A stretch of DNA of 26,304 nucleotides from Clostridia bacterium (GTDB lineage: Bacteria > Bacillota > Clostridia > Oscillospirales > CAG-272): the NCBI GenBank assembly GCA_024408015.1, contig JAKSVJ010000002.1, positions 1 to 26,304 on the forward strand, in the 5' to 3' direction. A program made the position numbers and the translations under genes. Under the pieces are notes generated by a model, which saw nothing but the letters and a program-made list of their open reading frames with translations, was not told the origin of the DNA and did no database searches. Below are positions 14,637-23,629 of the stretch, one piece after another; within the stretch, counting starts at the first letter, position 1, and every line of letters begins with the position of its first letter.

Positions 14637-15094
14637 TATGCCTCCAACTTTCTAATCCAGCGTTGGAAAGTGCTGTTTTTTGATGTATCTAACATTTTCT
14701 CATCTAGACAATGAACTGTGATTTTATCGTTTTCCACTTTAACAGTAATTGTACCTGGGGTTAATGTTATTGAGTTTGCGAGAAGATATCTTCCCATGTT
14801 TGTTTTTAAATCTGTATGAAAGGTAACTAGAGTCGGATTTAATTTATATTTCTTAAAAAGAATGTCTCTACAAACAACCAATGAAGATTTGATTATTTCC
14901 CAAAAGAGAACAAATCCATATATAATAAATAATGGTAATTTCTTTATTACTCTCCATTCTTTTTTTAACGAGTAATTGAATAGTACTTTCATTAGTATTG
15001 CCAAAGCGCAATCAAGAACGAGCCCAATTATAGCTATTTCAAGTGTGAATCTACCATTTAATAGTAGCCAAAAGCCATATAGCAATATATACAT
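14636..15094 (-). CDS. mrpE: Mrp antiporter subunit E
   Basis: A 152-residue protein, the first gene of the operon. Two N-terminal membrane helices are followed by the cytoplasmic domain with the family signature RYLLANSITLTPGTITV and a ferredoxin-like tail. The length fits MnhE/MrpE. The start is supported by AAGGAG eight bases upstream. MrpE is needed for assembly and full activity of Mrp complexes in characterised bacteria. Having E, F and G first is the order of archaeal MbhABC, not of the classical Bacillus mrpABCDEFG operon. Confidence 0.93.
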   Translation of the reverse strand: MYILLYGFWLLLNGRFTLEIAIIGLVLDCALAILMKVLFNYSLKKEWRVIKKLPLFIIYGFVLFWEIIKSSLVVCRDILFKKYKLNPTLVTFHTDLKTNMGRYLLANSITLTPGTITVKVENDKITVHCLDEKMLDTSKNSTFQRWIRKLEA

Positions 15095-15130
15095 ACTATC
15101 ATCTCCTTCAACTAAGAATTACAAACACAC

Positions 15131-15159
15131 ATTCTATCACAAAAGATAATAAAAGTCAT
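15131..15159 (-). promoter_or_regulatory. promoter of the antiporter operon
   Basis: On the minus strand: ATGACT as a -35 box (15159-15154), a 17-bp spacer, and TAGAAT (15136-15131) preceded by TGA, an extended -10. It lies 37 bases upstream of mrpE. No other good promoter was seen in the 9.2-kb operon. Confidence 0.6.
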
Positions 15160-15224
15160 TATTTTAACTGCAAAAACCTACCAAATGGACATTGTTTTTT
15201 TACAAATCCAAATCAATAATTTGT

Positions 15225-15253
15225 TTGACATGTGTACAGTTTCAATGTAAAAT
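15225..15253 (+). promoter_or_regulatory. consensus promoter of the HAD-GH3 operon
   Basis: A perfect TTGACA (15225-15230), a 17-bp spacer and TAAAAT (15248-15253). The predicted transcript starts near 15260 and gives a short leader before ATG 15286. It diverges from the antiporter promoter within a gap of about 190 bases. Confidence 0.85.
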
Positions 15254-15285
15254 CTTATATGAAGAAAGAAACCACGGGGGGAATT

Positions 15286-16125
15286 ATGTCTACGCCTTTT
15301 GATAATCTTAAAAAGAATAAAGAATATTTGATTTGTGTTGATTCTGATGGTTGTGCAATGGACACAATGGATATAAAACATATTCGCTGTTTTGGACCAT
15401 GCATGGTTGATGAATGGAGTCTTGGTGCGTGGAAAGATGAGATTTTGAAACGTTGGAACGACATAAATCTCTACACAATGACACGTGGAATTAATCGTTT
15501 TAAGGGATTAGCTATGGCCCTAAACGAAATAGATAAAAAATATACAAAAATTGATGGGGTTTTGGATCTTGTTAATTGGGCTGATAATGCAAATGAACTA
15601 TCAAATAGATCTGTTGAGGAAGAGTACAATAAGACAGGAATTGAAGTGTTTAAAAAAGCTTTGTCTTGGAGCAAAGCGGTTAACGAATCAATAAATGCAT
15701 TGCCACAAAGTGAGAAGCTTCCTTTCGTCGGAGTAAAAGAAGGATTGAAAGCTGCCCATAGTGTTGCAAATGTCGCTATTGTATCTAGTGCAAACAAAGA
15801 TGCCGTTGAAGAGGAGTGGAAATTCTACAATCTTCTTGATGATGTTGACGTTCTCTTGTGCCAAGATGCCGGAAGTAAAGCGCATTGTATATCAGAACTA
15901 CTTAAAAAGGGTTACGACAAAGACAAGGTGCTAATGATTGGAGATGCTCCTGGCGATAGAGATGCAGCTAAAAAGAATGGTGTTTACTATTATCCTATTT
16001 TAGTAAAGCACGAAAAAGAAAGTTGGGCAAATGCTCATATCGCTTTTGAGAAACTTATAAATGGTGAGTACGCCGAATATGGCATCAAGAAAGAACAAGA
16101 GTTTTTGGACAATTTGAAGGGTTAA
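15286..16125 (+). CDS. HAD-superfamily hydrolase
   Basis: A 279-residue cytoplasmic protein. The start is ATG 15286 after GGGGGG; earlier in-frame codons overlap the promoter or transcript start. HAD motifs are in order: motif I CVDSDG with Asp19 (nucleophile) and Asp21; motif II VSSAN with Ser167/Ser168; motif III Lys198; motif IV GDAPGDRD with Asp220 and Asp224. About 130 residues between motifs I and II form a cap domain that sets the substrate. It is most likely a phosphatase or phosphotransferase for a small metabolite; the substrate cannot be read from sequence. Only five bases separate it from the GH3 gene, so a sugar phosphate is a reasonable guess, not more. Confidence 0.85.
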   Translation: MSTPFDNLKKNKEYLICVDSDGCAMDTMDIKHIRCFGPCMVDEWSLGAWKDEILKRWNDINLYTMTRGINRFKGLAMALNEIDKKYTKIDGVLDLVNWADNANELSNRSVEEEYNKTGIEVFKKALSWSKAVNESINALPQSEKLPFVGVKEGLKAAHSVANVAIVSSANKDAVEEEWKFYNLLDDVDVLLCQDAGSKAHCISELLKKGYDKDKVLMIGDAPGDRDAAKKNGVYYYPILVKHEKESWANAHIAFEKLINGEYAEYGIKKEQEFLDNLKG

Positions 16126-16130
16126 AGATT

Positions 16131-17876
16131 ATGATTAATTTAAAGGATAAACCATTTTATCTAAACGATGACCAAATAAAATGGGTCAATGATACAAAAG
16201 CTTCACTTAGTCTTGATGAAAAAATAGGACAGCTTTTTGTGATTATGAAAAACATTCCTGGCGCTGATGAAAAACAAATTCAAGATACCCTGGATAAAAC
16301 ACATCAAGGTGGACTTAGATGGTTTGGTGGCGACAAAGAAACAACATACAAACAAAACACAACTTACCAAAAACTTAGTAAAGTACCAGTATTAATTGCT
16401 GCCAACTGTGATACTGGTGGTAATGGTTGTGTTCAAGGCGGAACATATGTGGCTTCTGCTGCCGAATGTGGCGCAGGCGATGGTATAGAAAATGCATATC
16501 ACTTAGGCCTTGTATCAGGTAGAGAAGCTAGTGCTATAGGTTGTAACTGGATGTTTAATCCTGTTGTCGACGTATATAAAAACTGGAGAAATACGATTGT
16601 TAATACACGCGCATTTTCTTCAGATCCAGATAAAGTAATAGAAAACGCTCGCGCTTTTATTAAAGGTGTTAAAGATGCCAATCCAAACATGGCATGTGCT
16701 GCAAAACATTTTCCTGGTGATGGTGTTGAAGAACTAGATCAGCATCTTACTTTAGGTGTTAACTCCCTTGGTGTTGATGAATGGGAAGCAAATTTTGGAA
16801 AAGTATATCGTACCCTTATTAATGAAGGTCTTGAATCAATTATGGTAGGACATATAGCCTTGCCTAGTATGAGCAAAAAGCTTCGTCCGGGAATTAAAGA
16901 TGAAGAAATAATGCCAGCAACTCTTGCTCCAGAACTAATCACTGATTTGTTAAGAGATGATATGGGATTCAATGGATTAGTCATCACAGATGCAACTCAC
17001 ATGGTTGGTCTTGTTGCAATGATGAAACGTAGTGACGCTATTCCACGTATACTTTCATCTGGATGTGATATGATTTTGTTCGCAAATGATTATGCTGAAG
17101 ATGTTGGATATATTAAAGCAGCTCTTGCTGATGGTAGACTTAGCGAAGAGAGAATAGACGACGCGTTGACAAGAATTTTGGGCATGAAAGCTCATCTTAA
17201 TCTCAACAAAGAAGAAGTGCTATTTCCAAATACAGCACTAATGGACAAAATTGGTTGTGAAGAGCATCAAAGCTATGCAGAACAAGCTGCTGATACATGT
17301 ATTACTCTTGTTAAAGACACAAAACACTATCTACCAATTAAACCAAATGAAAAAAAGAGAGTGTTCTTGGTTTATGTAGGTGCATCTCCTGCAACAAAAG
17401 GTTACAATGGAGACCCAGAGAAGAAAGTTGTGGTTGAAGAACTAGAACGCGCAGGATTTGAAGTTGATTGTTGTCCAAACTTCCATGAACTGGAAGTTGA
17501 GAATGGTGTTAATTTCTTTAATATGATCAAGATGATGAATACTGGTACAAGAAAAGAATTCGTTGAAAAACATGATTTTGCATTAATTGTTATTAATGTT
17601 AAAGGATATGCTCAAGAGAACTGGGTTCGAGTTCGTTGGAGCTGTAACCACTCAGTTGAACTACCATGGTATAACGTAGAAATACCAACCATTGCGATGA
17701 GTTTGAACTACACAAACCACCTTATTGATATTCCACAGATTCATACATATATAAATGCATATAGTCCAAGTAGGACTCATGTTAGAGCTGCTATTGAAAA
17801 AATTGCTGGTTTAAGTGAGTTTAAAGGACATGCTGAAGATTATGTGTTCTGTGATCGCTGGGATACACGACTCTAA
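16131..17876 (+). CDS. GH3-family glycosidase, NagZ-type (probable beta-N-acetylhexosaminidase)
   Basis: A 581-residue protein with no signal peptide, so probably cytoplasmic. The N-terminal TIM-barrel (about 20-360) has the NagZ-type loop KHFPGDGVEELDQH (192-205), where Asp203-His205 matches the Asp-His catalytic dyad of GH3 N-acetylglucosaminidases, and the nucleophile Asp287 in VITDATHM. The usual His in PGHG is Asp197 here. A C-terminal Rossmann-like domain (about 385-575) resembles the second GH3 domain. Likely reaction: removal of a non-reducing terminal beta-linked N-acetylhexosamine, as in muropeptide recycling; another beta-glycoside or a phosphorylase activity is possible. It is co-transcribed with the HAD hydrolase. 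Confidence 0.85.
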   Translation: MINLKDKPFYLNDDQIKWVNDTKASLSLDEKIGQLFVIMKNIPGADEKQIQDTLDKTHQGGLRWFGGDKETTYKQNTTYQKLSKVPVLIAANCDTGGNGCVQGGTYVASAAECGAGDGIENAYHLGLVSGREASAIGCNWMFNPVVDVYKNWRNTIVNTRAFSSDPDKVIENARAFIKGVKDANPNMACAAKHFPGDGVEELDQHLTLGVNSLGVDEWEANFGKVYRTLINEGLESIMVGHIALPSMSKKLRPGIKDEEIMPATLAPELITDLLRDDMGFNGLVITDATHMVGLVAMMKRSDAIPRILSSGCDMILFANDYAEDVGYIKAALADGRLSEERIDDALTRILGMKAHLNLNKEEVLFPNTALMDKIGCEEHQSYAEQAADTCITLVKDTKHYLPIKPNEKKRVFLVYVGASPATKGYNGDPEKKVVVEELERAGFEVDCCPNFHELEVENGVNFFNMIKMMNTGTRKEFVEKHDFALIVINVKGYAQENWVRVRWSCNHSVELPWYNVEIPTIAMSLNYTNHLIDIPQIHTYINAYSPSRTHVRAAIEKIAGLSEFKGHAEDYVFCDRWDTRL

Positions 17877-17889
17877 TTACAAGCAAACC

Positions 17890-17926
17890 AAAAGCAGGGA
17901 TGTAAACCCCTGCTTTTCATTTTTTT
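17890..17926. terminator. terminator between the GH3 and GH52 genes
   Basis: A perfect 10-bp stem (AAAAGCAGGG 17890-17899, CCCTGCTTTT 17908-17917) is followed by CA and seven T (17920-17926). It is strong for the plus strand. The minus strand also forms the hairpin, with a weaker T-rich tail, so it may serve the convergent GH52 operon too. Confidence 0.9.
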
Positions 17927-17937
17927 GCATGAAATAA

Positions 17938-20016
17938 TCAAAGCCACAATGCTGATGTGACAATTCTAGGATAGTATGGACCACCAACCATTTGACGAGT
18001 GTCACATAATATTTGATCTGCAACTGTTGCAATTTTAGCACTGTTTTGAGTCCAACCAACAATTTCAGGAATTACGGTCTCTGGCAGTTTAATATTTAAT
18101 ACTGTTTCAATAACATATGCTGTTAAAATGGTTTTTGAAACCCAAGTATTTCTACTTGTGCTGCTTAGTCTAAGCCCACCGGATAAAGCGTCAAGACATA
18201 TTCCTGGCTTTAAGCATTCATTGATGTGCGTTTTTAGTATTTCAAATAATAAAGGTTCATCATTAGCATTCAAAACACCAAGCACATATGGGATAGCTAA
18301 TGGTTCAACAGCGGCAGCAATTTTACCATCATGCTTGCGGTATGCATTTGATTTTAAGTGATTATCACTTGTTTTAAACAAGTCAATTGATCTGCGACAT
18401 TTATTTAGCATCGCATTAGCACGACAAGATACATCCTTATTTTCAATTAATGTTGCGCATTTTTCTAATAGTATAAGTGAGCACCATGTTTTAATGAAAA
18501 CATAAAGATTTCCAGACGCTTCAAGAAGAGAATGGTCAAGTGCATCGTATGTTGTGCTTTCCAAATGACAATTACCACCACGAGTGGAAGCTGCTTTTAA
18601 AATACCATTTCTTTCAACCACAGTCGGAGCATCTCGATTTTCAAGACTAGTCATTAGATCCGATATGATATCAGCATGTGACATTAGCCACTTTTTGTCT
18701 CCGGTTTTTAATACATATGCGGCAATACAATAGATACCATTCAATAGTTCTTCTGTTGTCATATAGAAATAGAAACCATTAACGGTATCATTTTCTCTTT
18801 CGTATGCACTATAGCCTTTTTTGGAATATGAGAAATAACAACCCATGTCGTGTGTGAAACTAATTCCACCAGGGAACGTTCCATCTTTTCCCTCAAAAGT
18901 TACATCGTCATAGTAGCGATAATAATCAATGAAGTCTTCCATCAAACTTCTGACAATCCATGGATTGCGACGGAGTTCCCAAGCCAAGTGGTCAACACAA
19001 AGATCGATTGTATTACGCCAAACATAAGCACCTTCTCCAACATTCCAATGAATTCTACCATCATTTGAAACAAGAAGCTGAGATGAAGCATAATAACCGC
19101 GAATGGATTGAGATACAACTTCCATTCTTTTTTTATCTTGGTTTTTAATAAGTTCATTATCAACGTTATTCGAGCGTTCTCTAATAACATCTGCCATCTC
19201 AAAAGCAGAATTAGTTACATCAAGCAAACTATTGAAAAACTTTGTGTAATAATACGTTGTTGGTATTTCACCATTGCTTCCATCAATAGCATAAACAGAC
19301 CAAACAACCGTTAAAGTCTTTTTTGTATGAGGGGCAACTTTAGTGCACAAAAATTCCGGTCCATTTTGTTGGATCATTTGTGTGCCATTTTTGAGATGAT
19401 CTATTGCATCAAGCCCCCTTACAACATATACGTTGTCACCTTTTGCGGAAAAAGCCCATTCGTTGCGATATTGTAAGCTATATACATTTCCATATTGTTG
19501 AGCATATAAGCGTTTTGCTTCAGTATGAATAAAACCCAAAAATGCAACACTTTCGAGATCGCTATCCGAATTATCAACTGTAATGTCGATAAGTACGGCG
19601 GGAATACAATCAATTGGATTTATTGTTGAAATATTAGGGTCTGGGAGAGCTGCATATGGAGTGTATACAGTGAATGATATGTTATCTACACTATATGTAT
19701 CTTTTGATGGTGTAAGAACACGATTTATTTCATTTTCTTTCGCCATGCCATAAGCGGCATATTTGCTTGTGCGTTTTTGAGGAGCTTTTTCTTTATCTCC
19801 TTCTGCATTAACATTTATTCCTGTTTCAATTGGTTCATCAGCAAAACCGATTGAACGTACACCATTTTTGTTAGCTGAACCAATAAACAAAGCACCAGTC
19901 TTTTTGACATTTGGTTCTTGTAAGTCAACACTACAAGCAACACCAGGAACGCCAAAAGTCAAACTTGCCCACGCGCCAACAGGGGCGTGATGAGTATTAA
20001 ATAATGGACAGGCCAT
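17938..20016 (-). CDS. GH52 beta-xylosidase
   Basis: A 692-residue enzyme without a signal peptide. I place the start at ATG 20016 (MACPLFN), with GGGAGG seven bases before; an in-frame TTG at 20031 would contain that site. The N-terminus FNTHHAPVGAWASLTFGVPG matches the GH52 opening (compare the HHSPVGAFASFTLGFPG of Geobacillus XynB2). The likely nucleophile is Glu328 in NVGEGAYVWRNT, near Glu335 of the Geobacillus enzyme; the acid/base is probably Asp491 or Asp494 in TTYDALDHSL. The length is normal for the family. GH52 enzymes release xylose from the non-reducing end of xylo-oligosaccharides with retention. It is the last gene of a transporter/beta-helix/xylosidase operon, consistent with intracellular xylo-oligosaccharide use. 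Confidence 0.87.
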   Translation of the reverse strand: MACPLFNTHHAPVGAWASLTFGVPGVACSVDLQEPNVKKTGALFIGSANKNGVRSIGFADEPIETGINVNAEGDKEKAPQKRTSKYAAYGMAKENEINRVLTPSKDTYSVDNISFTVYTPYAALPDPNISTINPIDCIPAVLIDITVDNSDSDLESVAFLGFIHTEAKRLYAQQYGNVYSLQYRNEWAFSAKGDNVYVVRGLDAIDHLKNGTQMIQQNGPEFLCTKVAPHTKKTLTVVWSVYAIDGSNGEIPTTYYYTKFFNSLLDVTNSAFEMADVIRERSNNVDNELIKNQDKKRMEVVSQSIRGYYASSQLLVSNDGRIHWNVGEGAYVWRNTIDLCVDHLAWELRRNPWIVRSLMEDFIDYYRYYDDVTFEGKDGTFPGGISFTHDMGCYFSYSKKGYSAYERENDTVNGFYFYMTTEELLNGIYCIAAYVLKTGDKKWLMSHADIISDLMTSLENRDAPTVVERNGILKAASTRGGNCHLESTTYDALDHSLLEASGNLYVFIKTWCSLILLEKCATLIENKDVSCRANAMLNKCRRSIDLFKTSDNHLKSNAYRKHDGKIAAAVEPLAIPYVLGVLNANDEPLLFEILKTHINECLKPGICLDALSGGLRLSSTSRNTWVSKTILTAYVIETVLNIKLPETVIPEIVGWTQNSAKIATVADQILCDTRQMVGGPYYPRIVTSALWL

Positions 20017-20031
20017 AGTATTTCCTCCCAA

Positions 20032-22158
20032 TCAGTATTGTCCTATTGAGGCAAATGGAATATTAGGAAAATCAGGTATTTTACGCAATACAGGGGCATC
20101 AGACTTTAAGTTGTAATTGCCGTCTGCAGGGTTAACGAATCCGACTTCATCAATTGTTTTAAATACAGGGTTGTTTTCAACTTTGCTGAATAGAAGAACA
20201 TCTTTTGTGACCATCATTGAGCGTTTTCCATCGTGAACGATGATGTTATTTTCAACATCGCCATATGATGGGTTGCCAGCAAATTCTATTGAATCCACAT
20301 TGTTTCTGTCTTCAGATATTCTAGCAAGATGTGGATAACGATCAGCCCAAACTTGACTCTTGAATGGAACTGCGTGTAGATACTGCCACATAACACTGTT
20401 TTCCGGAACAATGACTTCTCTAGCCCAACCATTTTTAATAACAGCTTCACGCAATCTATCATCAAAATGAATTGGTTCAGTAGTATTAATGATGATGTTA
20501 TATTTAGCACTTAAATCACGGCCACCACCAAGTTTAATACCATTGTCACCAGCACCCATGATGAAGTTGCCATATGCTGTTTGACCAGAAATAGCATCAT
20601 CCCAATAAATAGCTGTTGGTTTGTATTTTCCAGCACCTATATTTTCCAATACGTTATATCTAACAACGATGCCACACATTGTCCAGTCACGACCACCATA
20701 AATGGCACCAGCATCGGAGGATCTTAGAACCATCTCGTGTATGTAGTTATATTCTATAACATGATCATTGCCTGAATAATACACAGCCATGTGAGGCGCG
20801 TTGTGTATTTCATTGTGAGAACAAATATTGCCAACTCCATAAAGAGCAACACCAGGATACATCGTTAGGTGAATTATAGCAAAATCATGAATGTGGTTGT
20901 TGTCAACCATACAAGCCCCAGGAGTAAGAGTTTCTCTGTTGCCACCTGTGATGTGAACACCACCTTTTCCAGTGTGATGAATTTCACATTCACGAACCAT
21001 GTTATGGTCTCCAACGATAGTAACACCATTGCCACCGACGTTTGAGATTTCAGAACGAATTACATTTATATACGAACTATTTTCTATTGAAATACCATCA
21101 ACTCTACCACATCCAACATCCAATCCTTCAAGAGTGATATATGATGTATCTGATATTGTAATAACTGCTTTCTCACTTAATGATAGCTCAATAATAGCAT
21201 CATCAATTGAAGTGGTTGGCCAGACATAGAGTAAAGCGTTATCTCTGTCAAGATACCATTCACCAGGTGCATTTAATTCATCAAGAACATTGAAAAAGTG
21301 ATAAGGAGTTCCTTTTTTTGCACCATATCTTGATACAAGTTCAGGCCTTATTGTTCCTTCGTTTGGGTCAATCTTTACTCTCGCAGATAAGTCTGCCCAG
21401 TCAATACCAGGATATCCAGCCATCCATATGTCATTGCTTGGCGCCCATTTTGAGATGTGCTTTCTATCTTTTTCTTCCATTTTGTATATTCCAGGGAATG
21501 GATTGCGTCTCTTTGACCATACAGCGAAAATCTCACGAGGTTCACGCATGTAGTTTTCGCCTTCATCAATAATCTCACCAAGTGACAATTCGCTATCTTT
21601 AGGATAACGAGCCAAAGTCATACGGCTTCCATTACAGAAACATTCACAAGCATTACCTTGCTTTATATTGTCGTACATATCTGTTGTTTGGAACCAACCA
21701 ATAGGGAATAGTGGACCATAATCATCAATTCCAATTCCCATTTTCTTTAAGTCAGCAACATATACATGAGAGCGAGCTTTAGTACTAAGGCGCTGCTTTA
21801 CATCTCCAGCTACTTTCTTAAAATCGTTTTTGTCGATAGTAATACCACCGCTTATATGTACATAACCTTTACCATAAATTGTAACAGGGGCATTGGTTGA
21901 GCCACTCATTTCTTTAGTTATTTGAAGGCCACGAGTTTGATAAGTTCCTTCATTGATGCAAATAGATACAGAACTATTAGGCGAAGATTTGCGAACATTT
22001 ATAAGTTCAATCAAAGAACGTTCTATTGTTAGAAATGGTTTGGTTTCTGTACCTGGGTTATTGTCATCACCGATTTTTGAAACATACAATTGAATGTCAG
22101 CATCAACTTCGCCAATATTTGTTGGATGAAAATGGCTGAGATAATCTTTAATTGCCAT
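20032..22158 (-). CDS. right-handed beta-helix carbohydrate-active protein (GH141-like)
   Basis: A 708-residue protein with no signal peptide. It opens with LYVSKIGDDNNPGTETKPF, the DUF1565-type start of many beta-helix glycosidases. A GTYQTRGLQIT segment and an ISGGITI segment come next, followed by a small insert containing CNGSRMTLARYPKD. From about residue 330 a parallel beta-helix shows repeated N-x-I-H and Y-N-x-I coil motifs, ending with GIKLGGGRDLSAKYNIIIN and HFDDR. This layout resembles GH141 (known xylanase and fucosidase activities); GH120 beta-xylosidases share the fold but fit less well. The AGGAGG site before ATG and an 11-base overlap with the transporter gene support the start. 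Next to GH52 it probably acts on a xylan-derived side chain or oligosaccharide. The fold is fairly sure, the activity is not. Confidence 0.75.
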   Translation of the reverse strand: MAIKDYLSHFHPTNIGEVDADIQLYVSKIGDDNNPGTETKPFLTIERSLIELINVRKSSPNSSVSICINEGTYQTRGLQITKEMSGSTNAPVTIYGKGYVHISGGITIDKNDFKKVAGDVKQRLSTKARSHVYVADLKKMGIGIDDYGPLFPIGWFQTTDMYDNIKQGNACECFCNGSRMTLARYPKDSELSLGEIIDEGENYMREPREIFAVWSKRRNPFPGIYKMEEKDRKHISKWAPSNDIWMAGYPGIDWADLSARVKIDPNEGTIRPELVSRYGAKKGTPYHFFNVLDELNAPGEWYLDRDNALLYVWPTTSIDDAIIELSLSEKAVITISDTSYITLEGLDVGCGRVDGISIENSSYINVIRSEISNVGGNGVTIVGDHNMVRECEIHHTGKGGVHITGGNRETLTPGACMVDNNHIHDFAIIHLTMYPGVALYGVGNICSHNEIHNAPHMAVYYSGNDHVIEYNYIHEMVLRSSDAGAIYGGRDWTMCGIVVRYNVLENIGAGKYKPTAIYWDDAISGQTAYGNFIMGAGDNGIKLGGGRDLSAKYNIIINTTEPIHFDDRLREAVIKNGWAREVIVPENSVMWQYLHAVPFKSQVWADRYPHLARISEDRNNVDSIEFAGNPSYGDVENNIIVHDGKRSMMVTKDVLLFSKVENNPVFKTIDEVGFVNPADGNYNLKSDAPVLRKIPDFPNIPFASIGQY

Positions 22159-23527
22159 TGATTGTTTCCTCCTGTTTAGGTTGCATTTTGTTTTTTTGTT
22201 TTTTCTCGTAAATTGATACGCCTATTACTACTAAAACATCAAGTAGAAGGATACCAGAGTTAACAAGACACATGTATGCTCTGTTTTCGAGTGTTAATCC
22301 CCAAATTGATAATTGCAAGCCCTCTGTTGCGCCAATGAAAACACCACCAAGCCAGCGTGAGAATGTACCAGCCAAACTTGATGCTGCATTAAAGAAGGCA
22401 AGACACGCTGCTCTCATTGAATCTGGTACGTGAAGGAATGGTAAGTTAGAAATTGCAATAACAAGACCACCATTTATTAGCTGACAATATACGTTTGATA
22501 TGATGTACATGTATTCTGTGCCAGGAGCAACAAATGCATTGATCACATAACATAAAGAGTATAGAGCCATTGAAACTGCAAGTGTTGGCATCCAACCATA
22601 TTTTCTAACTTGTCTATTCCAGAATGGCATACTGATAAATGTACATGGAATCGCTGAAATTTGACAAATGCTAAGATATGTGTAACTGATTTCAACTTGG
22701 TTAACAAGGTAGTAGTTGTAGAATTGGCCATGAAATCCATTACCCATTGTGTATAGGACATTAATGAGAACCATAACAAGGAAAATCGGACTTCTAAAAG
22801 GAGTTGTGACAATGTCTTTGAATGTAACTTTTTCAATGTTAGCATTGTAATTTGGTTCTTCTGCGCGGAAAAACATACCAATTACAAATGCAGCTAAAGG
22901 AAGTGCGACACCACGCATTATAAGAACACCAACGAGGACAATTTCATGTTCAGCACAATAATCCATGAATACACCAAGTATAAATGACAATGATGCATTT
23001 ATTACCATTGTTGAAAGTCTTATACAACTATAGTAGTCACTTCTTGTATCTTCAGGCAAACTGTGTAGATGCCATGCAGAACGAGCAGGTGTTCCTATTG
23101 ATTCGGATATGGTTGCAACAACCATTAATACAATAAACATCCAAGCCTTGGTGTCTATTGGTAATTTAAGTATTGTTACAAGCGGTAAAAGTAATATCTG
23201 GATTAAATAATAAACTCCACGAAGTAGTAGGATAAGAGGCTTTCTTTTTTTGAGTGATTCAAAAATAAATGGAGAGAATAATTGTGACAAACCAACGAAT
23301 GCTGTCAACGTCTCAATAAGTGCAAGATATTTGTTTTCAACTGTTTCAGTAGCACCTTTGAGCAATACTGTGAGCAATGTTGAATAGAAAATACCGGTAA
23401 GCATTGTGGTAACGGCACTCTCCGCAACAGTTCCAAAGAAAACGCCTTTACGGCCACGAAGACGACCATCATTGTTATTACTCAGTACTCTTTTGTAACT
23501 ATCTACAATAGAATTAAAAAAACTCAT
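22148..23527 (-). CDS. MFS transporter (probable oligosaccharide importer)
   Basis: A 459-residue polytopic membrane protein of the major facilitator type, with about 11-12 helices. The start is at ATG 23527, where AAGGAG precedes by seven bases; an in-frame codon further upstream would contain that site. The N-terminal part has a cytoplasmic lead, then GVFFGTVAESAVTTMLTG in helix 1; the inter-helix loop ESLKKRKPL is basic, as in MFS loop 2-3; the C-terminus is Lys/Gln-rich. It is the first gene of the operon with the beta-helix protein and GH52, so its substrate is likely a xylo-oligosaccharide or related sugar, which fits the absence of signal peptides on both enzymes. Direction and substrate are inferred from context. 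Confidence 0.82.
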   Translation of the reverse strand: MSFFNSIVDSYKRVLSNNNDGRLRGRKGVFFGTVAESAVTTMLTGIFYSTLLTVLLKGATETVENKYLALIETLTAFVGLSQLFSPFIFESLKKRKPLILLLRGVYYLIQILLLPLVTILKLPIDTKAWMFIVLMVVATISESIGTPARSAWHLHSLPEDTRSDYYSCIRLSTMVINASLSFILGVFMDYCAEHEIVLVGVLIMRGVALPLAAFVIGMFFRAEEPNYNANIEKVTFKDIVTTPFRSPIFLVMVLINVLYTMGNGFHGQFYNYYLVNQVEISYTYLSICQISAIPCTFISMPFWNRQVRKYGWMPTLAVSMALYSLCYVINAFVAPGTEYMYIISNVYCQLINGGLVIAISNLPFLHVPDSMRAACLAFFNAASSLAGTFSRWLGGVFIGATEGLQLSIWGLTLENRAYMCLVNSGILLLDVLVVIGVSIYEKKQKNKMQPKQEETINGN

Positions 23528-23572
23528 GTCAATACTCCTTTGAAATTTCAACTAGATTATATCTAAACTATA

Positions 23573-23601
23573 TTGTCAAAGCAAGTCAAAACACGTATAA
23601 T
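23573..23601 (+). promoter_or_regulatory. promoter of the AraC-family regulator
   Basis: TTGTCA (23573-23578), a 17-bp spacer and a perfect TATAAT (23596-23601), 28 bases upstream of the regulator's ATG. The repeat noted as a possible operator lies within it, so the regulator may control itself. Confidence 0.78.
23574..23589 (-). promoter_or_regulatory. candidate AraC-family operator (direct repeat)
   Basis: On the minus strand TTGACTTGCT (23589-23580) is followed by TTGACA (23579-23574): two TTGAC elements with a 10-bp period, about one helical turn. They lie upstream of the MFS gene and overlap the -35 and spacer of the divergent araC-type promoter. AraC-family proteins often bind direct repeats. 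The minus-strand -10-like TATAAT (23561-23556) is at 12 or 22 bp from these boxes, not 17, which would fit an activator-dependent promoter. Confidence 0.4.
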
Positions 23602-23629
23602 AATGGACAGAATTTGATCGGAGGTCAAT

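Noticed and set aside
5885..15094. A membrane-bound hydrogenase or respiratory complex I operon
   Set aside because: No hydrogenase, NuoB/C/D-like or iron-sulfur subunit is encoded; only antiporter-type subunits are present.
19108..19314. Plus-strand open frames inside the GH52 gene
   Set aside because: Antisense to a gene with clear GH52 motifs; no start signals.
23556..23579. A canonical sigma-A promoter for the MFS operon (TTGACA with TATAAT)
   Set aside because: The spacer is only 12 bp, so I list the boxes as possible regulator sites and not as a normal promoter.
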